Position numbers and translations under genes: made by a program. Under the pieces are notes generated by a model. That model was not told the DNA's origin, did not search any database, and saw nothing but the letters and a program-made list of their open reading frames with translations. Positions 35,339-45,600 of a stretch of DNA of 64,000 bases are shown one piece after another (the first letter of the stretch is position 1; every line of letters begins with the position of its first letter). The DNA comes from Marinomonas flavescens (GTDB lineage: Bacteria; Pseudomonadota; Gammaproteobacteria; Pseudomonadales; Marinomonadaceae), in assembly GCF_004352835.1 (NCBI RefSeq), contig NZ_SJSB01000006.1, positions 149,509 through 213,508 on the forward strand, in the 5' to 3' direction.

Positions 35339-36199
35339 ATGAAGCGCTCAATCACTCGCTTATTAATGGCGCCATCCGTCATCATGCTTTTAGTGTGGAT
35401 GATCGTGCCGTTATCGATGACCATCTACTTCTCGACCATTCGTTACAATCTTTTGTATCCGGGCCAAAATCGCTTTGTTGGCTTAATGAACTATGAGTTT
35501 TTTGTCACGGATCCTGGTTTTATTACCGCGGTTGCAAACACATTAATTCTACTTTTGTCTGCCTTGGTCATTACTGTCGTTTTGGGCGTGATGCTATCCG
35601 CTCTTATCGATAAACCATTTTTTGGGCGCAGCATTGTTCGCGTCTTATTGATCTCACCTTTCTTCATTATGCCTACGGTCAACGCCTTGATTTGGAAAAA
35701 CATGATGATGAATCCTGTCTATGGCATTTTTGCTTGGATTTCTGAATCACTCGGCTTGCAACCTATCGACTGGCTAGGCACTTATCCGCTGATGTCAGTG
35801 ATTATCATGGTTAGCTGGCAGTGGTTACCTTTTGCGATTCTTGTTTTTGTAACGGCGTTACAGTCTCAAGACACGGAGCAAAAAGAAGCGGCTCAAATGG
35901 ACGGTGCAACGGGCTGGCATATTTTTCGTTACTTAACCATTCCTCACTTAGCACGACCCATTGCCGTGGTAGTGATGATTGAAACTATTTTCTTATTGGC
36001 CGTATTTGCTGAGATTTTTGTAACCACTGGGGGTGGTCCTGGCTATGCCAGCACTAACTTAGCTTACTTAATCTACAACCAAGCACTGCTTCAATATGAC
36101 GTAGGCGTGGCGTCTGCCGGTGGTTTATTCGCGGTGTTGCTTGCCAATATCGTCGCTTTCTTCCTAATTCGTGCCGTCGGCAAAAACCTAACGGTGTGA
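35339..36199 (+). CDS. mtlF: Polyol ABC transporter permease 1
   Basis: A 286-residue MalF-type permease with six predicted membrane segments. The EAA loop that docks the ATPase is EAAQMDGATGWHIFRYLTIPHL. It forms the channel with MtlG, the next gene, 9 bp downstream. The conserved VTTGGGPGYASTNLAYLIYNQA segment is usual in sugar and polyol permeases. Confidence 0.9.
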   Translation: MKRSITRLLMAPSVIMLLVWMIVPLSMTIYFSTIRYNLLYPGQNRFVGLMNYEFFVTDPGFITAVANTLILLLSALVITVVLGVMLSALIDKPFFGRSIVRVLLISPFFIMPTVNALIWKNMMMNPVYGIFAWISESLGLQPIDWLGTYPLMSVIIMVSWQWLPFAILVFVTALQSQDTEQKEAAQMDGATGWHIFRYLTIPHLARPIAVVVMIETIFLLAVFAEIFVTTGGGPGYASTNLAYLIYNQALLQYDVGVASAGGLFAVLLANIVAFFLIRAVGKNLTV

Positions 36200-36208
36200 G
36201 GTAACAAG

Positions 36209-37039
36209 ATGACTCTTAATCAGCAACGAAAACTTAAAACACTCATAACTGGCCTATTGGCTTGGTTTGTCGCATTACTTTTGTTCTTTCCTATTTTCTG
36301 GATGTTTTTGACGTCTTTCAAAACAGAGCTACAGGCTATTTCTGTGCCGCCCACTCTGTTCTTTGAGCCAACACTAGACAACTACAAAATAGTACAGGAA
36401 CGCAGTGACTATTTATTGCACGCAATGAACTCTGTGGTCACCTCATTTGGCTCCACCTTTATTGCTTTGATCATCGCGATTCCGGCTGCCTACTCAATGG
36501 CATTTTTCCCAAGCAAACGCACCAAAGATATTTTGTTGTGGATGTTGTCGACGAAAATGCTGCCAGCCGTGGGTGTATTAGTACCTATTTACATCCTGTT
36601 TCGTAATAACGGCCTATTAGACAGTCGTACAGGTTTGATCATTATCTTCACGTTAATGAACTTGCCCATCATTATTTGGATGCTGTTCTCTTACTTTAAA
36701 GATCTACCCAAAGAGATTCTTGAAGCCGCCAGAATGGATGGCGCTACGCCATGGGACGAAATGGTTAAAGTCGTGCTTCCTTTGTCCATCGGTGGCATTG
36801 CCTCTACAGGATTGTTATCCATCATTTTATGCTGGAATGAAGCCTTTTGGTCACTCAATTTAACCGCTTCTAATGCCGCCCCATTGACGGCAATGATTGC
36901 ATCTTACTCAAGCCCTGAAGGCTTATTTTGGGCCAAGCTGTCTGCTGCATCAACGATGGCGTGCGCTCCGATCGTCGTGTTTGGTTGGTTCTGCCAAAAA
37001 CAACTCGTCCAAGGCCTTACATTTGGTGCCGTAAAATAA
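36209..37039 (+). CDS. mtlG: Polyol ABC transporter permease 2
   Basis: A 276-residue MalG-type permease with six predicted membrane segments and the EAA loop EILEAARMDGATPWDEMVKV. It partners MtlF. Start and stop spacing to neighbours are short (9 and 18 bp), as expected for one polycistronic message. Confidence 0.9.
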   Translation: MTLNQQRKLKTLITGLLAWFVALLLFFPIFWMFLTSFKTELQAISVPPTLFFEPTLDNYKIVQERSDYLLHAMNSVVTSFGSTFIALIIAIPAAYSMAFFPSKRTKDILLWMLSTKMLPAVGVLVPIYILFRNNGLLDSRTGLIIIFTLMNLPIIIWMLFSYFKDLPKEILEAARMDGATPWDEMVKVVLPLSIGGIASTGLLSIILCWNEAFWSLNLTASNAAPLTAMIASYSSPEGLFWAKLSAASTMACAPIVVFGWFCQKQLVQGLTFGAVK

Positions 37040-37057
37040 TTATTAGGAATATTAGCC

Positions 37058-38161
37058 ATGAGTTATTTAGTTATTTCAGAATTGCAAAAACATTACGATA
37101 GCTATCATGCGTTAAGAGGCATAAACCTTAACGTTACCGAGGGTGAGTTTCTTGTCTTCGTAGGACCATCTGGGTGTGGTAAATCGACCTTATTACGCAC
37201 CATTGCCGGTCTAGAATTATCCTCAGGTGGATCGATTGAATTAGATGGAAAAGACATTACGGAAGTCGCCTCTTCCAAACGTGACTTAGCAATGGTGTTT
37301 CAATCCTATGCACTTTATCCGCACATGACAGTAGCAGATAATCTGTCATTTGCTTTACGCCTTGCTAAAGTGCCGGATAATGAAATTCAAGAGAAGGTTC
37401 GCTCTGTATCGGCATCCTTACAGCTTGACCCACTACTAGATCGCAAGCCAAAAGAATTGTCTGGTGGTCAGCGTCAACGTGTTGCTATTGGTCGCGCCAT
37501 CGTTCGTCAACCTAAGGTTTTCTTGTTTGACGAACCCTTATCAAATTTGGACGCAGCCTTGCGCGTACAAATGCGCCTTGAATTAGCCCGTTTACACAAA
37601 AAACTGGGCACGACAATGATCTATGTAACACACGACCAGATAGAAGCCATGACATTGGCAGATCGTGTCGTCATACTCAATGCAGGTCAAATTGAACAAG
37701 TAGGTACGCCTTTAGAACTGTATCGCCAACCGAACAACCGTTTCGTTGCAGAATTTATTGGCACGCCGAAAATGAATCTTATTGACGTTGATAGCTTTGC
37801 TGAAAAAGATGAAACTTTAACATTGAATCTACTCAACAGTAGCGTCACTTTCCCTGCCAACCGCATTAAAGGCTCATTGCCTAAAGCGATTACCCTAGGC
37901 ATACGTCCAGAGCATTTATCCTTAGTAGAAGACAATGGCGATATCACTGGACGCGTAGAACTTGTTGAGCACCTTGGTTCTGAATCTTATGCGCATATCC
38001 AATTAAGTAATGATCAAATGATCATCTTAAAAGCTTCAGCGCGCAGTGTTCTAAAAGATGATGATGTCGTTCACATCAATATCGATTCAAGTGAAGCCAT
38101 CTTGTTTAACCAAGATGACCAAGTTATTTCCATCATTGCTGAGGGTGCAAGTAATGCCTAA
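37058..38161 (+). CDS. mtlK: Polyol ABC transporter ATP-binding protein
   Basis: A 367-residue MalK-type ATPase. Walker A is GPSGCGKST, the Q-loop FQSYALYPHM, signature LSGGQRQRVAIGRAIV, Walker B VFLFDEPLSNLDA and switch His VTHDQIEAMTLADR. The C-terminal TOBE region (about residues 235-367, with ITLGIRPEHLSLVED) may receive regulatory input. Its stop overlaps the mtlD start (ATGCCTAA). Confidence 0.93.
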   Translation: MSYLVISELQKHYDSYHALRGINLNVTEGEFLVFVGPSGCGKSTLLRTIAGLELSSGGSIELDGKDITEVASSKRDLAMVFQSYALYPHMTVADNLSFALRLAKVPDNEIQEKVRSVSASLQLDPLLDRKPKELSGGQRQRVAIGRAIVRQPKVFLFDEPLSNLDAALRVQMRLELARLHKKLGTTMIYVTHDQIEAMTLADRVVILNAGQIEQVGTPLELYRQPNNRFVAEFIGTPKMNLIDVDSFAEKDETLTLNLLNSSVTFPANRIKGSLPKAITLGIRPEHLSLVEDNGDITGRVELVEHLGSESYAHIQLSNDQMIILKASARSVLKDDDVVHINIDSSEAILFNQDDQVISIIAEGASNA

Positions 38162-39584
38162 TACACTTACCGCAACTCAGCACTGTGATCAATTGTCAGT
38201 TCAGCCATATGCAAAAGAGGATATTATCCCAGGCGTTATTCATCTTGGTGTTGGTGCTTTTCATCGAGCCCATCAGGCAATGTATTTTGATCGGTTCTTG
38301 GCGCTTCCTGAAGGCAAAAAATGGGGGTTGATCGGCGTAAACGTTCGGCCTCAAGACAGTCAATCTTTTGCCCGCCTCATGGCTCAACAAGGAGAGTATG
38401 TTCTTAAAACAATGGCGCCAAATGGTGCGACAGAGTATGAACATATTCGCTCCATTATTCGCCAAATTGACGGCGCTCAAAAACCGAATGATGTTGATGA
38501 TGCCATGGCTGATGCCAGCACACAATTAGTCACCTCCACAGTAACGGAAGGCGGTTATTACCTAGATGAAAAACGTGTACTCATGACCTCTCATCCTGCT
38601 ATAAAAGCAGATATTGAAGGTGCCAGAAATACGCTGTACGCTTTTTTACACGCAGGTCTGAAGAAACGTAGCGAGACATCTAACGCTAAAATAACCTTAC
38701 TGTGTTGTGACAATTTACGCCACAATGGCGAGCTATTAGAAACAGGGCTAATGCAATTTTTATCCGCTAAAGGCGATACAACACTTGTTAACTGGGTGAA
38801 AGAAAATGTTTCTTTCCCTTGTGCCATGGTAGATAGGATCACACCGAAACCAAGCCTTATTCATGTCAAAGACGTGCAAGATCGATTTGGCATTGACGAT
38901 GAAATGACAGTCATGGGTGAAGACTTTGCCCAGTGGGTCATCGAGGATGATTTTGCAGGAGAAAAGCCTGCGCTGGACCTTGTCGGCGTACAATTTGTTG
39001 ACAAGGTTGATCCCTACGAAGAGGCGAAAATTCGTATTCTTAATGCTGGCCATACTTGCGTAACATATCAAGCGGCCTTGAAGGGACTCACCTATTTCGA
39101 TGAAGCAATGCGTGATGATGAACTAAAGCAGTATTTTACAGACTTCATTAAGCAAGATTCTATCCCTGCGATAGGCAATTCTATCGTCGATTTACCCGCG
39201 TATTTTAATATTATTGCGGCACGCTTTAGCAATACAAACATCGGCGACACCGTAGAACGAATTTGTACCGATGGCTACGCAAAGTTCCCTATCTTTGTTT
39301 ACCCTTCTTTAGAAGGTGTATATCGTATCGGTGGTACGCCAACAAAAACGATCCAAGGCATTGCTTGCTGGTTTGTGTTTATCCATAAAGCCGCAGCGGG
39401 GCAATTAGCAATCGAGTATCATGAGCCTAACCTGTCTTCTATGTCTTCGTTTACAAACGACAAAAAGGGCATTCAAGCTTTCGCGACAGACCCTTATTTA
39501 TGGGGAAGTTTAGCAACAGATTATCCAAGTTTCGCGACGGATCTAGCAAAATCGATTCATGAAGAACAGAAAAAATACAATTAA
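38154..39584 (+). CDS. mtlD: Mannitol-type polyol 2-dehydrogenase
   Basis: A 476-residue long-chain polyol dehydrogenase (mannitol/fructuronate dehydrogenase family). Its start at ATG 38154 overlaps mtlK by 8 bp. The NAD fold appears in IIPGVIHLGVGAFHRAHQAMY, with CDNLRHNGE and FPCAMVDRITPKP, and the catalytic Lys region is in EEAKIRILNAGHTCVTYQ. Family members oxidise D-mannitol to D-fructose and often D-arabitol to D-xylulose and D-sorbitol to D-fructose. A start 96 bp upstream is out of line with homologues and lies inside mtlK. Confidence 0.9.
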   Translation: MPNTLTATQHCDQLSVQPYAKEDIIPGVIHLGVGAFHRAHQAMYFDRFLALPEGKKWGLIGVNVRPQDSQSFARLMAQQGEYVLKTMAPNGATEYEHIRSIIRQIDGAQKPNDVDDAMADASTQLVTSTVTEGGYYLDEKRVLMTSHPAIKADIEGARNTLYAFLHAGLKKRSETSNAKITLLCCDNLRHNGELLETGLMQFLSAKGDTTLVNWVKENVSFPCAMVDRITPKPSLIHVKDVQDRFGIDDEMTVMGEDFAQWVIEDDFAGEKPALDLVGVQFVDKVDPYEEAKIRILNAGHTCVTYQAALKGLTYFDEAMRDDELKQYFTDFIKQDSIPAIGNSIVDLPAYFNIIAARFSNTNIGDTVERICTDGYAKFPIFVYPSLEGVYRIGGTPTKTIQGIACWFVFIHKAAAGQLAIEYHEPNLSSMSSFTNDKKGIQAFATDPYLWGSLATDYPSFATDLAKSIHEEQKKYN

Positions 39585-39595
39585 TAACGAAGCAG

Positions 39596-39629
39596 CCGAG
39601 TAAGTAATAATTTTTTAAACTCGGTTTTT
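39596..39629 (+). terminator. Probable terminator after mtlD
   Basis: Stem CCGAGT (39596-39601) with ACTCGG (39619-39624), long AT-rich loop, then T5. Weak by stem length but well placed. Confidence 0.6.
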
Positions 39630-39770
39630 GCTATATGGTAATTGCTAGGGAATAATGGCCTCACTATTAACACCTGAGTCAAAAAGTCGCTCTATACAAA
39701 TCTACATTTGTTACAAGCCTCTCTACGCGTTATTAAAGCAAGACTCTGATTTTTGTTTTAGGTGAATTTT

Positions 39771-40652
39771 ATGTCCACAACAAAAAAACGCAATACACCA
39801 GAATATGAACTGGTCGATAACGGTATTGAAACTATCCGCTATCTAGAACACGGATATCCTAGCGACCTCATTCGCTGGCATGCCCATGATGACTATGAAT
39901 TACATTTCATGGTAGCAACGTCTGGAAAGGTATTTGTCGGTGACTATATTGGCAATTACGATCCTGGCCAACTCATTTTGACTGGCCCAAGGCTGCCTCA
40001 CAACTGGATTTGCCAAAACAATCAAGACCCCGTTCAAGTTAGAGACATGGTGATTCGCTTTGATCATGAATCGTTTTCCAACGGAATGAAGATTATTCCT
40101 GAGCTGGCAGAGATATTACCTATGTTACTCAGAGCCAAATCTGGCATCGAGTTCTTCGACATCGAACTGGATGACTTAAAAGAAACCTTTGGATCTGTTC
40201 GCGACAGCACGGGATTACAGCGAGTCATTAAGTCACTTCCTCTTCTTAAAAGACTGGCTCAAAGTCAAAATTATCGTCTTCTTTCAACGGTTCAAATTGA
40301 CTTAAAATCAAATGAAGCCTTGCAGAGTAAAGTCAATACGGTTGTCGATTATGTGTCACAGAATTACAGCCAAGATATCAGCTTGTCGAACGCGGCCAGT
40401 TTGATCAATATGTCTGACAGTCACTTTTCTAGATTCTTTAGGAAAGCCACAGGCAACCGTTTTATCGAATTTGTCAATCGAGTGCGAATTAGCCGAGCCT
40501 GCAATTTATTAACAGAAACAGATCAACAGATTGCAAATATCTGCTTTCAAGTTGGGTTTAATAATGTCGCTAACTTTAACCGACGTTTTCATGAACTCAA
40601 AGGCGTCACACCACGCGACTTCCGTTCACAAAGCTCTAAACGTATTGAATAA
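39771..40652 (+). CDS. AraC-family regulator of the polyol cluster
   Basis: A 293-residue AraC/XylS protein starting MSTTKKRNTPEYELVDNGIE at ATG 39771 (AGGTGA upstream). The N-terminal cupin region binds the inducer (RWHAHDDYELHFMVATSGK and PGQLILTGPRLPHNW); the C-terminal double HTH comprises DISLSNAASLINMSDSHFSR and IANICFQVGFNNVANFNRRF. It matches the MtlR-type regulator of mannitol/arabitol clusters and probably activates mtlE in response to polyol. Inducer not known from sequence. Confidence 0.88.
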   Translation: MSTTKKRNTPEYELVDNGIETIRYLEHGYPSDLIRWHAHDDYELHFMVATSGKVFVGDYIGNYDPGQLILTGPRLPHNWICQNNQDPVQVRDMVIRFDHESFSNGMKIIPELAEILPMLLRAKSGIEFFDIELDDLKETFGSVRDSTGLQRVIKSLPLLKRLAQSQNYRLLSTVQIDLKSNEALQSKVNTVVDYVSQNYSQDISLSNAASLINMSDSHFSRFFRKATGNRFIEFVNRVRISRACNLLTETDQQIANICFQVGFNNVANFNRRFHELKGVTPRDFRSQSSKRIE

Positions 40653-40686
40653 CGTCAAACATATTAAAATATAAAGACGAAAAATT

Positions 40687-40718
40687 AGCGGTCATGTCTA
40701 ATAACATAACCGCTTTTT
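40687..40718. terminator. Terminator between the AraC gene and xylB (convergent)
   Basis: Stem AGCGGT plus ATGT (40687-40692, 40694-40697) with ACAT plus ACCGCT (40704-40707, 40709-40714), one mismatch, then T5. Serves the plus-strand regulator, and possibly xylB through the A-rich left side. Confidence 0.82.
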
Positions 40719-40719
40719 A

Positions 40720-42216
40720 TTATTCTGGGTTTAATAAGTTTGAAAGCGATTTATTTAAATGTTGAGTTGATGTGAAAAAGTCTTGGTATAATTTGTACTT
40801 CCTTTGATAATAGCCTTCAAACTCTTTCTCAGGCTCATGGGAATCTAGCTCATCAGGCAAAAAGCAATATTGCTCAATCAATGTTTCAATAGAGCCTTCT
40901 GTTTTGTGCTTATCACCAATCAATGCCAAACGAGCGGCACCTAATCCCGGTCCAACTTCACCACCATCACGGTAAATAAGACGTTTGTTTAAGATGTTCG
41001 ATAAGATTTGACGCCAAAAAGCCGAACGCGCACCACCTCCGATTAATGATAAATCCGACACAATAGTACCTGCTGTCGCTAATGCATTTTGACAATCCAA
41101 TAATGAAAAAGCCACGCCTTCTAATATAGCGAGTGTCATATCATCAAGCGTTGTCGAATTGTTCAAACCAACGAATTGTCCTTGCGCATAAGGGTCATTA
41201 TGCGGAGTGCGCTCACCATTAAGATAAGGTAAAAAGATGACGGTAGTTTGTGTCTTTTCGGAGTGCTCAAGCGCCTCTAATAATGCTTGTACAGAAAGAT
41301 TGACTGTTTTTGCCCACCATGACAAAGAGTTAGCAGCGCTTAAAGTTACCCCCATTTGATGCCAACGATTGGGGAGCGCATGGCAAAAAGCATGGACAGT
41401 ATTGTTCGGGTTGGCTTTATGGGACTCGCTCACCGCAAAATACACACCAGATGTTCCTAAAGACAGCAGTCCTTGCCCTGGTCGTGTAATACCCATACCG
41501 ACCGCACCAACTGCGTTGTCACCACCACCAGCCACCACAGAAATTACCGGGATTTTTAACAACGCTGCCACGTCTTCAGACAAAGTACCCACCACATCAC
41601 AACCTTCATGCACGGTCGGCATATTTTTTTGCGTCAAACCGGTTGCCGCCAACAGAACATCGTCCCACTGACGGGTCGCGGGATTTAACCACAAGGTACC
41701 GGCCGCATCAGAACAGTCGGTTGAGAAAACACCAGTCAGACGATAAGCAAGGTAATCTTTAGGCAACAAGACATGGCTCAAGCGGGAAAATATCTCAGGT
41801 TCATTTTCTCTCACCCATTGCACTTTAGGCGCAGTGAATCCTGGCATCACCAAGTTTCCAGAACGCTCAACAAATTCGGGGCATTGTTCCATCAAGGTTT
41901 GGCATTGTTGCTGACTACGGCCATCATTCCACAAAATACAAGGTCGTAAAATATCGCCTTGGGCATCTAACAGCGTTGCACCATGCATTTGCCCTGATAA
42001 GCCAATCGCCTTTAACTTACTTAGGTCTAACCTTTGTTGAAGCTGATCAACAACATCCAGACAAGCTTGCCACCAAGACAGGGGGTCTTGTTCAGACCAC
42101 ATAGGGTAAGGTGAACTAACACTGAGCTCTGCCGACTCTTGAGCCATTAAATTGCCATTATCATCAATGACAACACCTTTCAGTCCAGAGGTTCCAAGGT
42201 CAAGGCCTAAATACAT
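40720..42216 (-). CDS. xylB: Xylulokinase
   Basis: A 498-residue FGGY kinase. It has the N-terminal MYLGLDLGTSGLKGVVID, GLSGQMHGATLLD, the FGGY-like DCSDAAGTLWLNP, VAGGGDNAVGAVGMG and C-terminal LIGGGARSAFWRQILSNI. It phosphorylates D-xylulose to enter the pentose phosphate pathway. Convergent with the AraC gene and separate from mtlEFGKD, but adjacent. With the polyol dehydrogenase it would handle D-arabitol. No xylose isomerase is near. Confidence 0.92.
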   Translation of the reverse strand: MYLGLDLGTSGLKGVVIDDNGNLMAQESAELSVSSPYPMWSEQDPLSWWQACLDVVDQLQQRLDLSKLKAIGLSGQMHGATLLDAQGDILRPCILWNDGRSQQQCQTLMEQCPEFVERSGNLVMPGFTAPKVQWVRENEPEIFSRLSHVLLPKDYLAYRLTGVFSTDCSDAAGTLWLNPATRQWDDVLLAATGLTQKNMPTVHEGCDVVGTLSEDVAALLKIPVISVVAGGGDNAVGAVGMGITRPGQGLLSLGTSGVYFAVSESHKANPNNTVHAFCHALPNRWHQMGVTLSAANSLSWWAKTVNLSVQALLEALEHSEKTQTTVIFLPYLNGERTPHNDPYAQGQFVGLNNSTTLDDMTLAILEGVAFSLLDCQNALATAGTIVSDLSLIGGGARSAFWRQILSNILNKRLIYRDGGEVGPGLGAARLALIGDKHKTEGSIETLIEQYCFLPDELDSHEPEKEFEGYYQRKYKLYQDFFTSTQHLNKSLSNLLNPE

Positions 42217-42602
42217 AGCTCATTATTCTCATGTTGATCGTATGTTTTTGTTGTTTATTTTTACGCGCTTTAAGCTCATATTGAAAATATTTTACCAATC
42301 AGTCAAACGTAATTTATGAACTTGCACCTTTCGTACTAAAAGACCACAAAATACATCAAGTTTGCACACCTAACAAAGTCCAAAACAGTTATAGTACGCA
42401 GACTTTCTTTTGACATTTTTTAAGCGATTAAACATTTTTCTTTATTAAATGTTTAATTTTTAACATTGCAATTTTAGTTGTGAATACAGGGTGTAATAAG
42501 TAGATACCTTGGATTTTAACATAACGCCTAATGATGAAAGTCACATTCAATATTATCCCTAAAGGCTAATTGAGCCGATAAAATGCAGGTAATTTATAAA
42601 GT
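42217..42602. promoter_or_regulatory. Divergent promoter region of xylB and the MHYT kinase
   Basis: A 386-bp gap. It contains a perfect 11-bp inverted repeat (ATTAAACATTT 42427-42437, AAATGTTTAAT 42447-42457) with a 9-nt loop. It may be an operator or a transcript hairpin. No small gene is supported. Confidence 0.55.
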
Positions 42603-45600
42603 ATGCTTTGGCTAAATACATTTTTTACAACTCAGACCATACCTCAAAATCAGTTGATGATAGGGCATTACGATTACCCGTTAGTCGCGCTTTCTATTAT
42701 CGTTGCTGCCGCCGCCTCATTTTTCGCATTGCATTTTGCAACGGCGGCGCAACACATCACCTCATCTGCTTACAAAAAAATAGCACTTATTTCAGGCTCT
42801 CTTATCATGGCCGGTGGTATCTGGAGCATGCACTTTATAGGCATGCTCGCCTTCCAAATGAATGGCAACATAGAATACGATTTTTTTCTAACACTTATTT
42901 CTATACTCCCTAGTTTGATTGCGTCCTATGTCGCATTAAGAATGCTGGCAGACACGCAAACCCTCACTCCTCTACGCTTAATTATCGGCGGCATTACGGT
43001 AGGCGCAGGCATAGGTACCATGCACTACATGGGGATGGCTGGGATGAATATGCATGCGACTTTGCTTTATGAACCTTTTTGGTTCTTTTTATCGATTGCT
43101 ATTGCGGTTGCGCTGGCCATCATTGCTTTGTCTGCACGTTATTACATCAGTAAAACCTGGCCTTCCTGGAACCTACAGATTATCAATGTCATTAGCGCCT
43201 CGATTATGGGGGCGGCGATTTCGGGTATGCATTATGCTGGCATGGAAGGCGCACGTTTTATTATGCCGGCTGGTCAACATACAATGATCGCGACAGAAAA
43301 TAACCACGACGGCCTATCTATAACCATTGCGACGATTACCATTTTATTGTCCATATTGGCCACTAATATCACATCTCAAATACGCTATCGCCAGCTATTT
43401 AAAGAAAAAGCAGACAATGAGTTACGCCTGCAAACTACTCTTGATACCGCTATAGATGGCATTATTTCGATGGATGCCAAAGGTATTATTCTCGCGTTTA
43501 ATAAAGCGGCAGAACAGATTTTTGGCTGGACAGAATCAGAGCTAATCGGCAAGCGTATTTCCGTTTTATTGCCAAAATCGAATAACTTACACAGCCGAAA
43601 AGCCCTCATAACCTATTTAAAAAACGCGATAAAACAGCATGTCGGTTTAGATAACGAAATTACAGTTCTTCATAAAAATGGCCATATTATCCCTATCCGA
43701 CTGGCTATTGGACGAGTCGACGTTGTTGGGAAAAAACCTATGTTTGTCGGCTTCGTTACGGATATTTCTGTCCGCAAAGAGATGGAAGAAAAAATAAAGA
43801 AAAGTGAAGAACAATATCGCTCTCTTATTAGGAACATTCCTGGTGTCTCTTTTCGAAGTTTATTCAATCAAGATATGCCTCCTATTTTTATTAGCAAGGC
43901 GGTAAAACAGCTAATTGGTTGGCAAGCGGATGACTTTTACCAAGGTAAAGTTACTGTCTCGAAAACCATTCACCCCGATGATATAGACCGACTCAAACAG
44001 ACAGTAAACACCGCTATAGCTGAACATCGTTCCTACTCTCTAGAATATAGGCTACAACACAAAGAAGGCAGCACCATTTGGGTGCTGGAAAACGCGAATA
44101 TTGTCTTTAATGAAGACGGCATTCCTGAATGGATAGACGGTGTCATGCTTGATATTACCGAGCGAGTTGAAATGGAAAGCGCTCTGCGTCAAGCAAAAGA
44201 AGAAGCTGAAGTGGCCGCCGAAAGTAAAGCGGCTTTCCTTGCCAATATGAGCCATGAAATACGAACACCAATGAACTCCATCATTGGCTTTTCAGAGCTA
44301 TTACTCGAAATGGGGAACGAACCAGAGCAGCAAAAATACCTAGACACCATTTGCCAGTCCGCGCGCTCTTTACTGTACTTACTCAACGATATTCTAGACA
44401 GCGCCAAATTAGAAAAGAATAAACTGGAGCTCGATCTTCGCCCTTTTATTCTTTCTGACCTAGTGGATTCATCTATTTCTACTCTCTGGCTACAAGCTAA
44501 GAACAAGGGTATTTCATTGCAGTTCGATATAGATGACTCCCTTGCTATCGCTTACATAGGGGCTGGTGAACGCATTCGACAGATTCTTATCAACTTAATC
44601 GGCAATGCGATTAAATTCACAGAGTCTGGGCAAGTCGAGTTGAGAGTTTTCCCGATGGCCCCTCCTTTTATTCGTTTTGAAATAACCGACACCGGCATAG
44701 GCATTGAGGCAGATAGATTAGAAAATATTTTTGACCCGTTCACCCAAGCGGATGCCTCTATGAGCCGACGCTTTGGTGGTACTGGACTGGGTACCAGCAT
44801 ATCTAAACAACTGGTTGCCTTAATGGGCGGTACCATTCACGCTAAAAGCACAATAAATGTTGGCAGTACCTTTTATTTTGACATTCCTCTTGAAATATCA
44901 GCGCCGCCGACTGAAACGGAAAACAGTGCATTAGTTTGCATTCCTCCTCAAGATATTTTGGTAGTAGACGATATACCTCAAAACATTACCTTGCTATCAC
45001 ACCTTCTTTCTCGCCAAGGACACACGGTATTTACCGCTCGAGATGGACTGGAAGCAGTTGAAGCGTACAAATCCTTGCAGCCAAATTTAATACTAATGGA
45101 TCTACAAATGCCCAAAATGGATGGTGTAACAGCCACTCAGATTATCCGCACTTACGAAAGCAGTCATGGTCTAGACAATATCCCTGTCATTGCCTTAACC
45201 GCCAGTGTCTTGATGGAAGACCGCCTTGATGCGAAAAAAGCGGGAATGAATGGCTTCGCTACTAAACCTATTGATCGGTTGGCATTAAATAATGAAATGG
45301 CGCGTGTACTAAACATGACCGATCTACCGCTATTAAGCGCGAGTAACAAGGCAGAACTTTCACCACATAAGCGCAAAGAAATTCATTTTGAGAAAGGCTT
45401 AGACTTGTGGGGCGAGCGCAAACTCTACATTGGAGAATTAGAAAAATTTGCCAAGAAAAACATGACCCTTAGCCAGGAATTTAAACGTTTGCTAAATGAA
45501 GAGCTGTATCAAGAGCTCAGCCAATCAGCACATGCCATAAAAGGCGTAGCGGCAAATTTGGCCTTGGTTAACTTATCCCAGCAAGCCAGCAGCGTAGAAA

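Noticed and set aside
38058..38153. Extended N-terminus of the polyol dehydrogenase
   Set aside because: It lies inside mtlK and encodes no family sequence; the ATG at 38154 overlaps the mtlK stop in the usual coupled manner.
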